Origin: Tillus elongatus
Lineage: Eukaryota > Arthropoda > Insecta > Coleoptera > Cleridae
DNA length: 64,000 bases
Direction of reading: 5' to 3'
Assembly (NCBI GenBank): GCA_964006375.1
Contig: OZ023265.1
Span: 119,068,944 to 119,132,943, forward strand
The translations under genes were made by a program, and so were the position numbers. How positions within the stretch are numbered: the stretch's first letter is position 1; every line of letters starts with the position of its first letter. This document shows, one piece after another, positions 27,348-40,818 of the stretch. The notes beneath the pieces were generated by a model, which searched no databases, had not been told where the DNA came from, and saw nothing but the letters and a program-made list of their open reading frames with translations.

Positions 27348-27928
27348 CAACTTTCAAGGGGAATAGTTCTTCAGATCTATAATAATCTTATGGAATTATA
27401 ACTATAACTCGGTCATACCTTTATAAGAAATTGTCAAAAAGGGGAAGATTAGTGCTAAAATTCGTAAAATTACAGCAAATTTGACAACAACAATGCGTTG
27501 AAATACGAATAGAATCACTCTATATACACGAATATTGACAAGCTTTAAACAATTTTTGCTTTGCTGGGTTCTAGGATTAACGCTAATATTTAAAGATAGA
27601 AAATAAATAGACTTGGGTTGGTAGGTTATAAAGCTGAGTAGGCTACAACAAATGCAATTGAACCCTTGAGCTTCTATATTAATATTGACCTATCAAGAGG
27701 AAATTGAGAAAATGGCCAGAAATTTTCACCCTTTGTCAAAACAGTAAAACTAATTTCGGCTGGCTATATTGGATTTTTGTTTTTCAGAGGAAAACAATGT
27801 AAATGATTTCTATAAATACGAAAGTATGAGTGCAAGAGAGATGATTTCTGTCGTTTTATTAATAGCTTTAAGAAACTTAACAAAAAATATTAAACAAAGT
27901 TTTTTTGGTGCTAAAAATTAGGATGTTA

Positions 27929-27934
<6 letters not shown>
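27348..27934. other. No gene recognised
   Basis: AT-rich sequence without an ORF, RNA gene or repeat that I can assign. Confidence 0.4.

Positions 27935-28016
<82 letters not shown>
27935..28016. repeat. (TA)n microsatellite at a transposon terminus
   Basis: About 82 bp of TA ending exactly at CAGTATGTCC. Confidence 0.98.
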
Positions 28017-28019
<3 letters not shown>

Positions 28020-28620
28020 TATGTCCACATTTCGATACTCACCATTGGTATATTGGCATATCGTTTATTATAAGAGATAAAGCAACGGTCAAATAGGACA
28101 TATTTTGTGCAATACAATGCTCGCAACAAATGTGATTTCAAATTCATCTTGACTTTCTTCGATTATGAGATATTTTGAAAAACAAAAACCTGCCGATCTC
28201 ATTTTCCTTCGATAACTCAACAACGCCTTATGGGACCGCTTATGAACTTTCACATTGTTTAGACACTTTCTTGCAAGTAAGTACAATTTGGAGAACCCAA
28301 TTCATCACAATACAGTTTTTTGACCCGACGATCGTTTCGCTAACAAAGTTAGCGTCATCAAGGGGATGAGTAAATATTTTACGACAAATTCATTGGTGTT
28401 AACAGAAACGCCTGATTTTGTTTTGTTTTAGAGTTATCAACACCATCTCTGGTTTTTCTTATAGCGGCCATTTTTAATTTTTTGATCAGTTAGATAGCCC
28501 TCAAAAAGAGCTTTCCAAAAAGTACGACATGCCTAAAAAATCTCCATTTATACGACAGATAATAACAGAAAATTGATTTGACTGTGGTAGGCTATAAAAT
28601 AAAACGACATAAATGACATG
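28017..28620 (-). mobile_element. TIR transposon end (CAGTATGTC terminus), non-coding part
   Basis: It begins CAGTATGTCCACATTTCGAT and runs through TATAAGAGATAAAGCAACGG, GATTTCAAATTCATCTTGAC and GAACTTTCACATTGTTTAGA. It is an inverted match to 33400-33890, which is the 3' end of the transposase-bearing copy starting at 32812. So this is the 3' terminal part of the same family in opposite orientation. It carries a foldback-repeat insertion at about 28277-28375. Confidence 0.7.
28277..28375 (-). repeat. Foldback-repeat family, copy inserted in the TIR transposon end
   Basis: It reads TTGGAGAACCCAATTCATCA, CCCGACGATCGTTTCGCTAA and CAAAGTTAGCGTCATCAAGG. The uninterrupted transposon copy near 33630-33650 lacks this segment, which shows it is a secondary insertion. 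Confidence 0.7.
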
Positions 28621-28737
28621 ATCAGTCAATGTGTGCTGAATAACTAAGAGTAAAAGGAAACAACTATGCATATGTGCTAATGTACTTTATTAATTAGAAA
28701 ACGGAACTTATCACCAACCAGTTGCTCATGATAACCA

Positions 28738-28812
28738 CACTTAGAATACCTAAATCACCACAACCCATTTTAACAAACCTGACGATGGTTTCACTAACCA
28801 AGTTAGTTTGTT
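28738..28812 (-). repeat. Foldback-repeat family, half copy
   Basis: It reads CACTTAGAATACCTAAATCA, CCACAACCCATTTTAA, CCTGACGATGGTTTCACTAA and CCAAGTTAG. Confidence 0.6.
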
Positions 28813-30016
28813 TGTTGTTAGTTTGTTACTATCCGTGTATGTGAAATATGAATTGGCCTCGAATATTTCATTCATTGGCGATAAAACTCTGCGGTGAATT
28901 TGCACATTTTTTATATTTATTATACATTGTTACAAGCGATTTTCATTCAAAAATATTTATTTTATTGTGGCATGGATATCAACACTTACAACACAAAAGA
29001 AGAATAGAGCGATAATCGTTTTTAAAATAAAAGATTTCTCTGTTTTAACTTTTCACACGGATAGTAACAAGGGATACTTGCTTCTCGCCCAGGTTTCCTT
29101 TAGGGCTTTTTTTTGACAAACAACATTGGACAGTGTAACATTTTCCACCAAGATAATCGGATTTATTTTTGAATTGCTTACCTTGGCAGTAATTAAAAAT
29201 AATACCTAAAATTTGATCCTCATCTTTAAAAACATTCGTCACAAAGAAAAACTAATAATATAATTTAAAAAAAAGTTTAGAGAGGAAGGGACAATTAAAG
29301 GGCGCCAGGTGAGTCTTAAATGTTTCATAACCCTAAAACTACCAAAAGGGTTGATTGAAAATATATACAGTGAACTCTAATGAACTATCTCATAACAAAT
29401 AACTTTTATACTTGCTTTTGGCTAGCCAAACGCCTCACAAAATATACATAATTTTAATACAAAAATACTTGTTAAGTTGGGTCTTTCTTTCACTAAAAGG
29501 TTTAGTTTTGGCAACTCAGACTATCTGTAGCTATTTCATTTACCCAAATGTTCAGCTGGCTAAAAGTTGGAATTCACATGCAGTGCAGTGTCAAACCAAT
29601 AAATAGTAAATATTGCTGGAAAAGTCAATTAAATCCCGAGAGAAAAACCCCTGTAGAATGTATAGGAGTTTCAAAATGAACGGTAAAATGATAATTTAAT
29701 TGCAGATATTTTTTAGGACAGAGAGGTAATTTATTTTTTAATCTACCTCAAATTAAACCCAAAAAACAGTCGACAAACCAAACTAATCAATAATTTTCCT
29801 TGTCTATGTTGCTAGGCATGTAGTGCCAATCTATTAAATTTGAAGTGGTTTGACACGTGGCACAGAGAAACAGTGTATCAGACTTAGATTTGCATGGAAT
29901 GAAATTAACTAAAAACGGATGAGAATACGTTACAACAGCTAATGGCATGTGATGGTAAACAATAGGCAAGACAGTAGGAAAACTAAAATTACTTTTAACT
30001 AAGGCTAATGTTTAAA
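28813..30016. other. No gene recognised
   Basis: Open frames up to 65 codons (for example 29045-29242, minus, with several Cys and Lys) carry no motif I recognise. No RNA gene or repeat was assigned. Confidence 0.35.
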
Positions 30017-31740
30017 CTAACTATTGATTTTTGTTTGCCGAATAAATTTTATGAGAATATTATAGATATTGAGGTTATTCGTACAAATAAGTGTTGCTAA
30101 ATTGATAAGGAACTCTGTCCCTGCGTCTTTAAGTTCTCTCCGCAGTTGCATATGCATGGAGTTATACAGACTGCACGAAAACACAAGGTGTTCTAGAGTT
30201 CCTAGGTAACTATTGTTACATGGTACAATACGGATTGTTACCAATGCCTACTTTATGTAGGCGATGTAGACAGCAGCCGCGATTAAACTTAATTGCAGTA
30301 GTACAGAACCTTGACATATTAAATTTATCAATATGTGGAGTTATTTTAGGAAACATTGGGTAAACAAGGGAAATCTATTAGTTGTTTTGCTAGCAAACTC
30401 GTACCATTCACTTTTCCACGTTTCCCTTATTTCAGAATTCTTTTTTTATTTAGATCGTCAGTAGTAATCCAGTTTGTCATTTTGTTTGGACTTTCTATGG
30501 ACCCTTAGGTAGTTTGTCGGCTGTTTCGTTACCTGTTAGTCCAATGTGTCCCTTTATCCACATAAATAGGTCTTTGTTACCACTATTACATGCCAGCTGA
30601 TCCATATTTACGATGCTACATATTACTGGTTTTTTTCCATGCATGATGTAACCTTCAAGCGAAAGGAAAAACTGATTTGAAACCTTATAGAATTAGCGTA
30701 TATTTAATTTTGGTTTCAATTGACCATTGGAGTGCTTCGTACAAGGCAAGTGAATCTGCTGCGTAAATAGATGTTATTTCATTCACTTTAACATTTGGTG
30801 TATACAGTCTTGGATATAAAAAGCAAAACCTGCCGCAGATAATGATTTTAAACGATCAGTATATATTTGTAATAAATTATTAAACTTTTATAATGTTGTT
30901 TTAAGTATGGAAGGATTTAGAGATGTAAAATTGGTATAGGCTCGAAATGTTATATCTTTTTTGGTCATATTTGTACAGATTAAGGTAAATAATGGGATTT
31001 TATCTTTTGGAACAATCACGTCGGCAAAGTGCTGTATGCCTCAACCAATGGTGGTCTATTCTTCTTAGAGCAATATGTATTAGACATACATTTTACATGA
31101 AGCCAATATAAGATCCCTAGCCGTAAAGGGTAGTAGTGTCACCATTCAATGACTAGTTTCTTTGCCAAAAATGTCCTTAAAGAGATCGGTGGTTCCTGAC
31201 TTTCTGCTAGGACCGCACTATTTGGTGAATATTATATCGCACCAATAATTTTTTTTAATTGCCTTTGTTTTTATGCGATCTATTATTTTTAAATCAGAAT
31301 TTGAAGAAGACCCATATACAACGCAACCATAATCTATAATTGATCGAATATAACATCTATAAAACATTAGACATATCTTAACATCTGAACCTCACATTGA
31401 ATTACAAATTGACCTTAGTAAATTCATTCCTCATTCGCATTTTCCCTTAATATGTTTGATATACGAAGTCCACAACAACTTAATATTAAAAGTCAAACCC
31501 AGATATTTATCTTCTTTTATTACTAATATGTCATTATTTTGGAGTCTTAGTGTATCACTGGTTTTTAATCTATGCCTAGTAAAAAACATGACATAAGTTT
31601 GTTGAGGACTTAGTTCAAAACCTTGTTCAAAAAGTCACTATTTCAAAACTAACATAACATGCTCAAGTTTATTAATGTTACTGATAAGAATAACCACTAA
31701 GCTCAGTCAATATTGACCTGTAAAAGTGAAATTGGTGAGT
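30017..31740 (-). mobile_element. I-like LINE, RT thumb to RNase H to C-terminus, decayed
   Basis: Reading down the minus strand, near 31620 is EQGFELSPQQTYVMFFTRHR, then LRLQNNDILVIKEDKYLGL (the KYLG motif after the RT palm) and CVVYGSSSNSDLKIIDRIKT near 31320. RNase H follows: ITSIYAADSLALYEALQWSI (catalytic Glu region) near 30740, and a WIKGHIGLTGNETAD block near 30510-30570. The C-terminus (30017-30300) has CCLHRLHKVGIGN, then LGTLEHLVFSCSLYNSMHMQ and ILIKFIRQTKINS. It is the same family as 190-750. The catalytic RT palm is missing, and several frameshifts and stops occur. It ends near 31740, close to a LINE of another family on the opposite strand. Confidence 0.7.
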
Positions 31741-31794
31741 TAGTCAGAACTTTGTGTACTAGTCGTTGATGGGTAATCACCATTAAGCGTCGAT

Positions 31795-32460
31795 ATTAAT
31801 AAGTTCTGCTGACAGTCTCGCGAAGAGAGGGTCAGCAGAACCATTTATGGGACCAGAACCGGTTCTGGTCGTGACAAAGAACACGGCCAGGGGAGCCATT
31901 AAGTCCTGGGTCAGAAACGAACACAAGGTGCACTGGGCAGACTGTCCAGGGCTCAGACATGGGAAGTCAGTAATTGACGAACTCAGTTCAAAGAGAGCTA
32001 TGGAGCTGCTAAATATTAGCAGAGGACAGCTCAGAAACATAACAGGTCTCTTGACGGGACACATGGCCGTCAAGAAACACCTGCAAAAAATGAGGCGGTT
32101 CGAGGACGACCTCGCATGCACACTCTGCGGCGAGGGGAACGAATCAGCACAGCACATCTTGTGTGAGTGTATAGCTCTGGACCGCTAAAGACAACTGATT
32201 TATGGTCAGTCTAGACCGGAGACAGAGCAGTATAAAACTTCACCCTACCAATCGCTGTGTAGACTAGTTCAAGGCGCAGTGATTAGTGAATAGGTGGAGT
32301 AGAAACAACTAAGAGAATGCACCAAAGCTGCAGTGCTATCGGGGAGGCAAAGACGCGGACGAGCTCTGAGGGAGAAATAAAAACCTCAAGCTGTATCCAC
32401 CAAATCTGCTACATCTTTTTTTAAGACAGAGGTGGTCGGATTACGCCGACTCACCGAATA
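31795..32460 (+). mobile_element. LINE 3' end, same family as 5540-10210
   Basis: It starts within the RNase H tail (SLAKRGSAEPFMGPEPVLV) and continues through KSWVRNEHKVHWADCPGLRH, RGQLRNITGLLTGHMAVKKH, LACTLCGEGNESAQHILCEC and IALDR, stop near 32187. This best-preserved copy keeps the C-x2-C ... H-x3-C-x-C pattern usual for this C-terminal zinc-finger-like region. The 3' UTR follows with CGGACGAGCTCTGAGGGAGA. The first part of the element is missing by 5' truncation. Confidence 0.7.
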
Positions 32461-32476
32461 AAAACCGCTTACTTGG

Positions 32477-32710
32477 GTGTCACAGCATCACCTGAACGCT
32501 ACCGAACCCCTTTCCACAGAGTTACCCAGGTACCTTGATGGTTACAACATTGGTCAGAGTTTTGTGAAGAGAGTGCAGACCTCCTCAACAGGTAGTAAAC
32601 CCTTTAAAATCTGGCGTCCGAGATCCTTCGATAGTAACTGTCAATCCGTGTCACTGAAAAACTATCTTCAAGCAAAGACCTCATCACACTGGTGTGGTTT
32701 GATTGGTAAA
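32477..32710 (+). other. Open frame of unknown origin before a (TA)n tract
   Basis: About 80 codons are open ([20 protein letters not shown] ... [10 protein letters not shown]) before the frame runs into TA dinucleotides. No domain is recognised and no other copy was seen. It may be TE-derived or a chance frame. Confidence 0.15.
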
Positions 32711-32713
32711 GAA

Positions 32714-33890
<1,177 letters not shown>

Positions 33891-34035
33891 AATATAGTCA
33901 GCAATCATTTTATGTTTGATTTAGAAAATAAAATGGAATAGCGTAGTCTCTTATTATCATGAACGAGTTACCTAACCAGTCATTCAAGCTGACGTTATAA
34001 TCTATCAGTTCTTTATGCCATAATCACTTTTATGT

Positions 34036-34345
34036 GCAAGTTGTGTCTGTGTGTGTTTTTGTTTCTTTACGTCGGCCTATTTCCGCGACTATGGCCAATC
34101 ACCGACGCCAGAAAGCAGTTTCACCTCACTATCCTGGAAATTTTGTTGAACCCCTGCCTTTCTGTAAGGAGGGTATGGATCTTTAACGTGCTCAACATCG
34201 CATGTACACGGGACCTACGGCTTTACGCCCCCTTCGAAGGGCGGAACGTGCAGACATTCAAATTGCTCAAATACAATGCCAGAATCTCAGTTGATGTTAA
34301 TTTTACAGTTTGTACTGAAAAAGTGAAAGGAGTACCCTGGATATT
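34036..34345 (-). mobile_element. tRNA-derived SINE, body and tail, head missing
   Basis: In minus orientation it reads from ACTTTTTCAGTACAAACTGT through TTAACATCAACTGAGATTCT, GCACGTTCCGCCCTTCGAAG and CCTCCTTACAGAAAGGCAGG to GATAGTGAGGTGAAACTGCT. It ends AAAGAAACAAAAACACACAC. An open frame of 106 codons on the plus strand (34032-34352) is only a by-product of this repeat. Confidence 0.75.
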
Positions 34346-34657
34346 TAACTAAGTAACATAGGAAATGATTTCTAACTAACCACACCATATAATATAAAGA
34401 CTTAAAAAGTTATGCGGAGACACGTTTGTTACAAAACAGGGGTAAACAACTGGAATTTCACCGTCAATTTGACATGCCAATTAAGCGGAGACTGGATAAT
34501 AATAGGAAAATTTCGAAGCTAATTTAGCTGACATTGATAGCCTTAAATAAGTTTTGAAATTGAAGGTTACAGGTGTTTTCTATTATTATTTTCTTATAGA
34601 ACGTCCTAAATTGAGTATTAAATTCCACTTAATTAGTTTTATGGGCCAACCACCGAT

Positions 34658-34920
34658 TTATATACAGTAACTCATTATTTTAATGGAAAAGTTCCTTATA
34701 ATAACGTGACCTTCCTCGCCCCTTTTTCCAATATTATCAAAGTCTCGACGAGAAAGTCCGGCAAGTTTTGAATGATAGCTTCCCATCGTAAATTGCCCTA
34801 TAATGCCAAGAAGTTGGTGTGCGTGAGTTTCACATTCCGAATGGCCTAACCGAGTTCTTAGGCAAGTTTTAAGGTGGTCCTCCTCTGAAGTCACATGGGA
34901 AATCAGCCGTGATAGTCTGC
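34658..34920 (-). CDS. Candidate exon or old coding fragment, unknown product
   Basis: A minus-strand frame stays open for about 100 codons and ends in TATAA-rich sequence. Part of it reads TSEEDHLKTCLRTRLGHSEC and QLLGIIGQFTMGSYHSKLAG, then LSRRDFDNIGKRGEEGHVII. Just upstream, CAATAACCCTTACTGCAG (minus strand, near 34920) would serve as a splice acceptor. I recognise no domain and saw no second copy. It could be a terminal exon of a host gene, an unrecognised TE fragment, or chance. Confidence 0.2.
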
Positions 34921-35011
34921 AGTAAGGGTTATTGAAATGTAGCAGGGTATTACTCACTTTTCATCATTAGCTTGCCGAATGTTTATATATTAGGACGAGA
35001 TTGAGTGTGTT

Positions 35012-35150
35012 GAGGGTTCATTTTATGGTTTATTTATTACCAAAATGATCATTTGTACGTCAGCCGATGACAGCTATTTGTTGTCAATCAATGTCACATT
35101 AATTGTGAAATATTGCGGAAGCTGGTTTGTCCCCGGAGTTTATTACTAAC
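35012..35150 (+). repeat. Direct repeat, copy 1 (pairs with 41302-41455)
   Basis: It shares in order TTCATTTTATGGTTTATTTA, GATGACAG, TTGxTGTCAATCAxTGTCA and TTAATTGTGAAATATT with 41302-41455. No coding capacity is visible. Confidence 0.65.
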
Positions 35151-35489
35151 AAAGGTCGATTTTTTATGTTATACAGAAAATAAAGCACGCATTTATGTAA
35201 TACCCGTAATTACACTGTGATATTTTTCTGAAAATATATACAATTACTAAGATTACTCTAATAATTTACTTGAGCCAGTAATTTAGACCAACCAATGACT
35301 ATTTTCGTATTATGTAGTCTCCAATTTGTATATACAGTGTTACCCATTAAACATAAAGCACCTCTATAAAGTGTGTATTTGTTATCCGGTAAAGTGGAAC
35401 CTTACCCGTTTTAAATTTATACTCTCTGAAAACTTTATCATACCACAAAATCTTGTTGGGTTTTGTTTGAGTTATTGAAATTTGAAGGA

Positions 35490-36355
35490 TTTAGTGAAAA
35501 TTTGCTACGAAATGCACTTACTGCGTTTAGATTTATTTTTCTTACAAAATGCATCATGTTTGGATAAAAATGCAAAAACGCAATAATATAAAGGTGTTTA
35601 AAAACAATTTCAGGGATCACCAACGACTTATGGACCACCTGTGATTGTCAAAATATTTTTAGAAGATGTAGGTTAAGATACGCTATAATTAACGTATACA
35701 ATTCTTTTTGGTATCTTGTATGATAACAATTATATTGAGCTTTACCGTAAAAATGTGTCACCTTGTATATATGCAAACAGATAAAAACTGAAAGTAAACC
35801 TGGATATGGATTCTAGGGGTCTAGTTTGCGCTCATTCGAAGAAATCGTTTTAAAATTGAAAAGTTGCGGTCTCCTCATTATCGAATTTTTTCTACGAAAA
35901 TTAGCTAAAAAATATAGATTTTAAACTATAAACTTAACTAAACCTACAGCCAAAGTATCAGAGAAAGGGTCTATTTAAAATGAATTTTCTGTAAACATTT
36001 TGGTAAAATAAAGTACAATGGTGATTGAAGCTGAAACTTACCGAACACTCTTCTTGCAACATTTTCTTTACATAATCCCTATTTGTTTCAGGTTATTTGC
36101 CTTAATGTTGGGAATTTTGACGTTTCAAATCGCACTTTGGCGTTTTGAGGAAAACCCGAAATTTTGTTTAAATGCCTATAACTTTTTATCTTTCAACATA
36201 CAAAGCTAAATTTTTGTAGATGGGTCACCATTTATAATACAAATACACTTACCAAATTTGGTTGCCCTTACTTTGTTACCTCCGGACCTATAATTTTTTT
36301 CCGAAAGGAAACACAAAATTTTCCGGGGAAACCTGGGCCGATTTTCCTGCCTAAC
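35490..36355 (+). repeat. Composite dispersed repeat, long direct copy
   Basis: A core copy at 35495-35530 leads through GGATCACCAACGACTTATGG, CAATTATATTGAGCTTTACC, CTGGATATGGATTCTAGGGG, ACGTTTCAAATCGCACTTTG and CCAAATTTGGTTGCCCTTAC to CTGCCTAACGAACTTTC. It mirrors 18090-19110. The right end truncates the transposase copy that begins at 36356. Confidence 0.7.
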
Positions 36356-37900
36356 GAACTTTCGGCAGTCACAAAATGCATTTCCTATCTAGTTGAGAAA
36401 GTGTTTCTTAAGATGTGCTGACACATTTATAGAATTATGGGCAGGGGCACCATCGTGCTGAAAATGTATTAGGTTCTGAATCGTATACAGAGGTAAATTT
36501 CTTTCAATTCACTTTGCATAAATTCCAAATTTCGTTCTGAATTCAGGTTCGTGCTAGAGAAAAAGGGTACCGAGATTGTGGTAATAATAATTCCGCACCA
36601 CACATTTACTGAAAATACGCACTGGCCTCTTATTTCCGCAGCAAGATGAGTATTGCATTGATCCCGGGTATACAGTATTGTGTCGATTAAATATACCGTT
36701 ATTAGTGAATTTTATTTCACCTGTAAAAAATTCTATACGATAAACGATAATTTTGGCCTGTTTTTTTACCCACACGCAAACTGAATTCGTCGGCTCCAAT
36801 CTCCCGAATATAATGTATACTACATTTGTAGGGTCGATAATTATTCTGTTTAAGGATCAAACGGGCTTTTTCTTTTGAACCCGCACTCGTTCGCCATTTC
36901 TCTAGCAGACGTACGTTTTTTATAATTAACGAATGCCAACACTTTTTCATCGTTTTCCTCTTTAAATTTCAATCTCTCAGTTTTTTTTAATGAACCGTAA
37001 ACCTTAAGATTGATTCACAGTTTCGCAAAAAGTCTTTAATCGGACTGTCTTCTCCCCCTCCATCGTTTGAAGAACATTTCACTAGCTTCATCGACATTTC
37101 TGTTACTGACATAATAACAGACAATCCTGTCATTTTTATCCTCATTCGTATACATTATAACTTATTGTTTAAACAAAAAGGATGCCTCTGAACCGAAGGG
37201 TACTAGGTTCGATCTCATGGTTCCCCCTTCACCTTTTCAGTAGATACTGTATAATTAACATCAACTGAGGTTGTGGCATTGTGTTTAACCAAGTTGAACG
37301 TCTGCACGTTCCGCCCATTAAAGGGACCTAAAGACGTTGGCCCGTGTCTATGCAAAGTTAGGCACGTTAAAGATCCGTACCCTCCTTAAAGAAAGGAGGT
37401 GTTCGGCAAAATTTACAGGATAGTGAGGTGAAACTGCTCCCTGGCGTCGGTGATTGGTCATAGTCGCGAAAATAGACTGACGTTAAAGAAACAAGAAAAA
37501 CACACACACACACACACACAACAAAAAATATGCTGCAGAGCTACGCAAGTTCAAAACGATTTTTGACACAAGCTTGTACCTTGACAGTTTGTTGATTGTT
37601 ACATCAGATTGGATGTATTGACCACCTGCTTAGTACATAATTTTGCAAATAATTTATAATAAATAGCTTTTGTTAAATAAATCTCAAACTAATAGAAACA
37701 ACCATATCAAACCTTATATCATTGTAATCAGAAAAAAAAGAGATTTTGAAAGCCGCTGGAGCCAACCATGATTGGCATTTAAAAAAATCCCACTTCGTGT
37801 TATTTCTTTCGAACCAACATTTTAACATATAAAACTTGTGATTTAGTCATTACTAAGTTGTTTCTGTAAAGATTCACCAAAAGACATGTAATTTATAATG
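36356..37900 (-). mobile_element. Tc1/mariner-superfamily transposon, minus copy, split by a SINE
   Basis: It is the same family as 49038-50385. The minus-strand N-terminus lies near 37155 (tyrosine- and asparagine-rich start, then NVDEASEMFF). The frame continues through RLFAKL, NLKVYGSLKK, VLAFVNYKK and a KCSI-x-YSGDWSRRIQFA block near 36800, as far as the FTDEA-type region. Near 36450-36470 it reads HFQHDGAPAHNSINVSAHLK, the second catalytic Asp. The third Asp is lost where the composite repeat begins at 36355. The 5' non-coding part continues at 37528-37900 beyond the SINE. Many stops and shifts are present. Confidence 0.65.
37180..37519 (+). mobile_element. tRNA-derived SINE, 5' truncated, with target-site duplication
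   Basis: It starts inside the tRNA-like head (GATGCCTCTGAACCGAAGGG, then GGTTCGATCTC), contains the whole body, and ends in GTTAAAGAAACAAGAAAAAC and (AC)n. AACAAAAA at 37172-37179 and at 37520-37527 is a target-site duplication. The flanking transposon sequence is continuous when the SINE is removed, judged against 49600. Confidence 0.8.
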
Positions 37901-38226
37901 TAGCATATTTTGTAATTAATAAATGTACAATATTTAATTAGTAGCAGTAACGCTTAAGTGTATAAACACAATTAGAAATAAATTATGGATGAATTAAAGA
38001 AACAACAGAACCAAAAGTAACTCAAGCAACTAAATGAAAAAACTATTTTCTTAATCATCAGTTCGTTCATACCGGTATATTTAAATAGCTGGTCAAATAT
38101 TTAGTACATTTAGCCACATACCTTTAATTAGAAAGACTAAATGTTTATGTACAAAATGTTCAAGAAAATGCATTTCCACTGCAACTGTTAATCCTTTCAG
38201 ACCCATGCATCCACATATGGCACATG
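37901..38226. other. No gene recognised
   Basis: AT-rich sequence without an assignable feature. Confidence 0.35.
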
Positions 38227-38316
38227 AAAATTTATCACCATAATACCAGTGATGCCAAATGCGGTAATATGGAAATTTACCGCTATAAGACCGGTGATGC
38301 CATACGCTGCAACATA
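38227..38316 (+). repeat. Two tandem units of 45 bp in an open frame
   Basis: GAAAATTTATCACCATAATA ... GCGGTAATAT is followed by GGAAATTTACCGCTATAAGA ... CTGCAACAT. In the frame starting at 38224 the units translate as KIYHHNTSDAKCGNM and EIYRYKTGDAIRCNI; the frame closes at 38436. The period is a multiple of three and several differences are silent or conservative. Even so, 70 codons with no known domain is weak evidence for a gene. Confidence 0.5.
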
Positions 38317-38626
38317 GACCTTTATGAAATAGCTAATTGGTCTCGGCCTGCTGAGATTGATATGTGCCATGAGGTATTTATTAAGAAGGGACTAGACACA
38401 CCCCTCCCTTTCATGACTTCTCATTTGACGGCGTAGCGGTAGTATTTGTTTGGTGTTGGAGACAACTCCTACTGACTAGTGCCTCCTATTGTACAAAAGT
38501 CGTTTGCACTTTCGTGAATACATAAAATCCAAACGCACCCGCTCTGGTACGAAAGTGTCTTCGTCTGCGCACTCCTAAGCTCAAAGTCAAAGACTATACT
38601 TACAATTTTATCTTGAATATATGGAA

Positions 38627-38628
<2 letters not shown>

Positions 38629-38701
<73 letters not shown>
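38629..38701. repeat. (TA)n microsatellite
   Basis: About 73 bp of TA. TGTAACGTTCTACGGGGTTC follows directly. Confidence 0.98.
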
Positions 38702-39278
<577 letters not shown>

Positions 39279-39486
39279 ATCTGCTGCTACTGCAATTTTT
39301 TTTTTTCGAAGCCATTCACGTAACACAGTCACATATCCATAGTTCTACCCTGACCTTATTATTGGCCATCCTGCGTTTACTGTGTAGCATAATGATATAA
39401 AATTTGTAACATATTCTGGAGGCTGTTGAATCTACCGATGTCTCAAACGAAAACTCAACTGGCTTTGATAGAAAGTCGCAGTAGGC

Positions 39487-39597
39487 ATGTGTGTGTGTGT
39501 TTTTGTTTCTTTAACTTTGTTTCTGGGAATCGAACCCAGTACCCTTCGGTTCAGAGGCACACGTTCTTACCACTGCACCACCGAGGTTTCACAGTAG
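39487..39597 (-). mobile_element. tRNA-derived SINE, head joined directly to tail
   Basis: In minus orientation, ACCTCGGTGGTGCAGTGGTA, AGAACGTGTGCCTCTGAACC and GGGTTCGATTCCCAG are followed at once by AAAGTTAAAGAAACAAAAAC and (AC)n. The body of nearly 400 bp present at 26834 is missing. This copy gives the best-preserved A-box and B-box of the window. Confidence 0.75.
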
Positions 39598-39859
39598 GCG
39601 TAAACTAGTTAAATGTTATTCCAATTTTCAGTCACTTGGCAAAGTGCTGAAAGTATAAAATTGTAAAGCCAGGTCAGTTTAGATCTAATAATGAAAACTT
39701 GTTGGTGACAAAGTTTGTAAGCTATAAAATTTATAGACTGATAGGAGCGGTTTCATCCCCAATGCTCCACGCTGAAGGTAGTAGCATGTAAGGTGTAAAT
39801 TTTGGATAAATGTTGGAATTAAAAAAATCTTAATATTTATATATCTAAGATCCGCAATT

Positions 39860-39999
39860 TTTTTTGAATTTTTAGGTCGATTCCAGTCTTTATAGTGTAT
39901 TTTCTTAGAAAAAATAATTTGTGGGAAGACCCTGACTTTTAAATCTTGAAAAAATGAGCGCGAACTAGGACCCCTAAACCCATATCCGGGGTCACTTAC

Positions 40000-40002
<3 letters not shown>
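39860..40002 (-). repeat. Flank of the (TA)n-bearing repeat interrupted by transposon copy B (left part)
   Basis: ATGAGCGCGAACTAGGACCC, then CTAAACCCATATCCGGGGTC runs up to the (TA)n. This is the reverse complement of the right flank seen at 25536 and 48218. Confidence 0.65.

Positions 40003-40082
<80 letters not shown>
40003..40082. repeat. (TA)n microsatellite, left of transposon copy B
   Basis: About 80 bp of TA ending at GGCTGGCGCATTGG. Confidence 0.98.
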
Positions 40083-40084
<2 letters not shown>

Positions 40085-40732
40085 CTGGCGCATTGGAAAC
40101 GAAACAGAGCGATTTGCGTCCAGATAATTTTTTTTAAAAGAAACGCTGAAACACGATAATTTTAATATTAAGGGGGACATGTTTTGACATAAAACTCAAC
40201 TTTATCACATCAACCTCTTAAGGGTGGTGATAACAACGCTTATAGTTTAAATAGGGAACGTGGGTCCAGTGTTACATTATTTGAAAGCTCTTTCTTTTTT
40301 GAATTCAGCACACTAATTTTTTTGGAAGTTTTATCAAGTCTTTAAAAATTATTCACATTTGGAGTTGCAAGAACGTATTGCATTCATCGTGATAATAAAT
40401 GCATTAATTAGCCAATTTTTCGTTAAAAAAACTAAAAAACAAAACCAAACGTTCAAAAATGTTTATTCAGTTAAGTAAGTGTTCAAATTGTTGACCACCA
40501 GCTTTCATACAAAAGTACAAATTTTGTTCAATACGAGCTTTAACATTCTGGAGCATTTGTGGAGTTATTAGACGGTATTCTTCAACAATGCGTCGTCGTA
40601 ATTCTTCCAGAGACTCAGGTTCTGTTGCGAAAATTCTACTCTTCAAATGGCCCCTTAGAAAGAAGTCTAAAGGAGTTAAATTCGGTGATCTAGGGGGCCA
40701 CTCAATAGCGTTTCTTAAAAAAAAATTGATTC

Positions 40733-40734
<2 letters not shown>
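40083..40734 (-). mobile_element. Mariner-like transposon copy B, internally deleted, inside (TA)n
   Basis: It is an inverted relative of copy A at 25676-26707. The minus strand gives the 3' third of the same transposase: EWPPRSPNLTPLDFFL (third Asp), RIFATEPESLEELRRR, then the GGQQFEHLL-like end. The non-coding 3' region and the terminus GATTTGCGTCCAG follow. Near the other edge, TTTTTTTAAGAAACGCT, normally found beside the terminus, is joined straight to transposase sequence at CTATTGAG. So the 5' end was kept and the middle deleted. Both ends are bordered by (TA)n. It retains Arg where copy A has a stop. Confidence 0.7.

Positions 40735-40816
<82 letters not shown>
40735..40816. repeat. 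(TA)n microsatellite, right of transposon copy B
   Basis: About 82 bp of TA, followed by CTGTATCACACCGATAACTC. Confidence 0.98.

Positions 40817-40818
<2 letters not shown>

Noticed and set aside
34032..34352. 106-codon plus-strand frame
   Set aside because: It coincides exactly with an inverted SINE copy whose other copies lack the frame.
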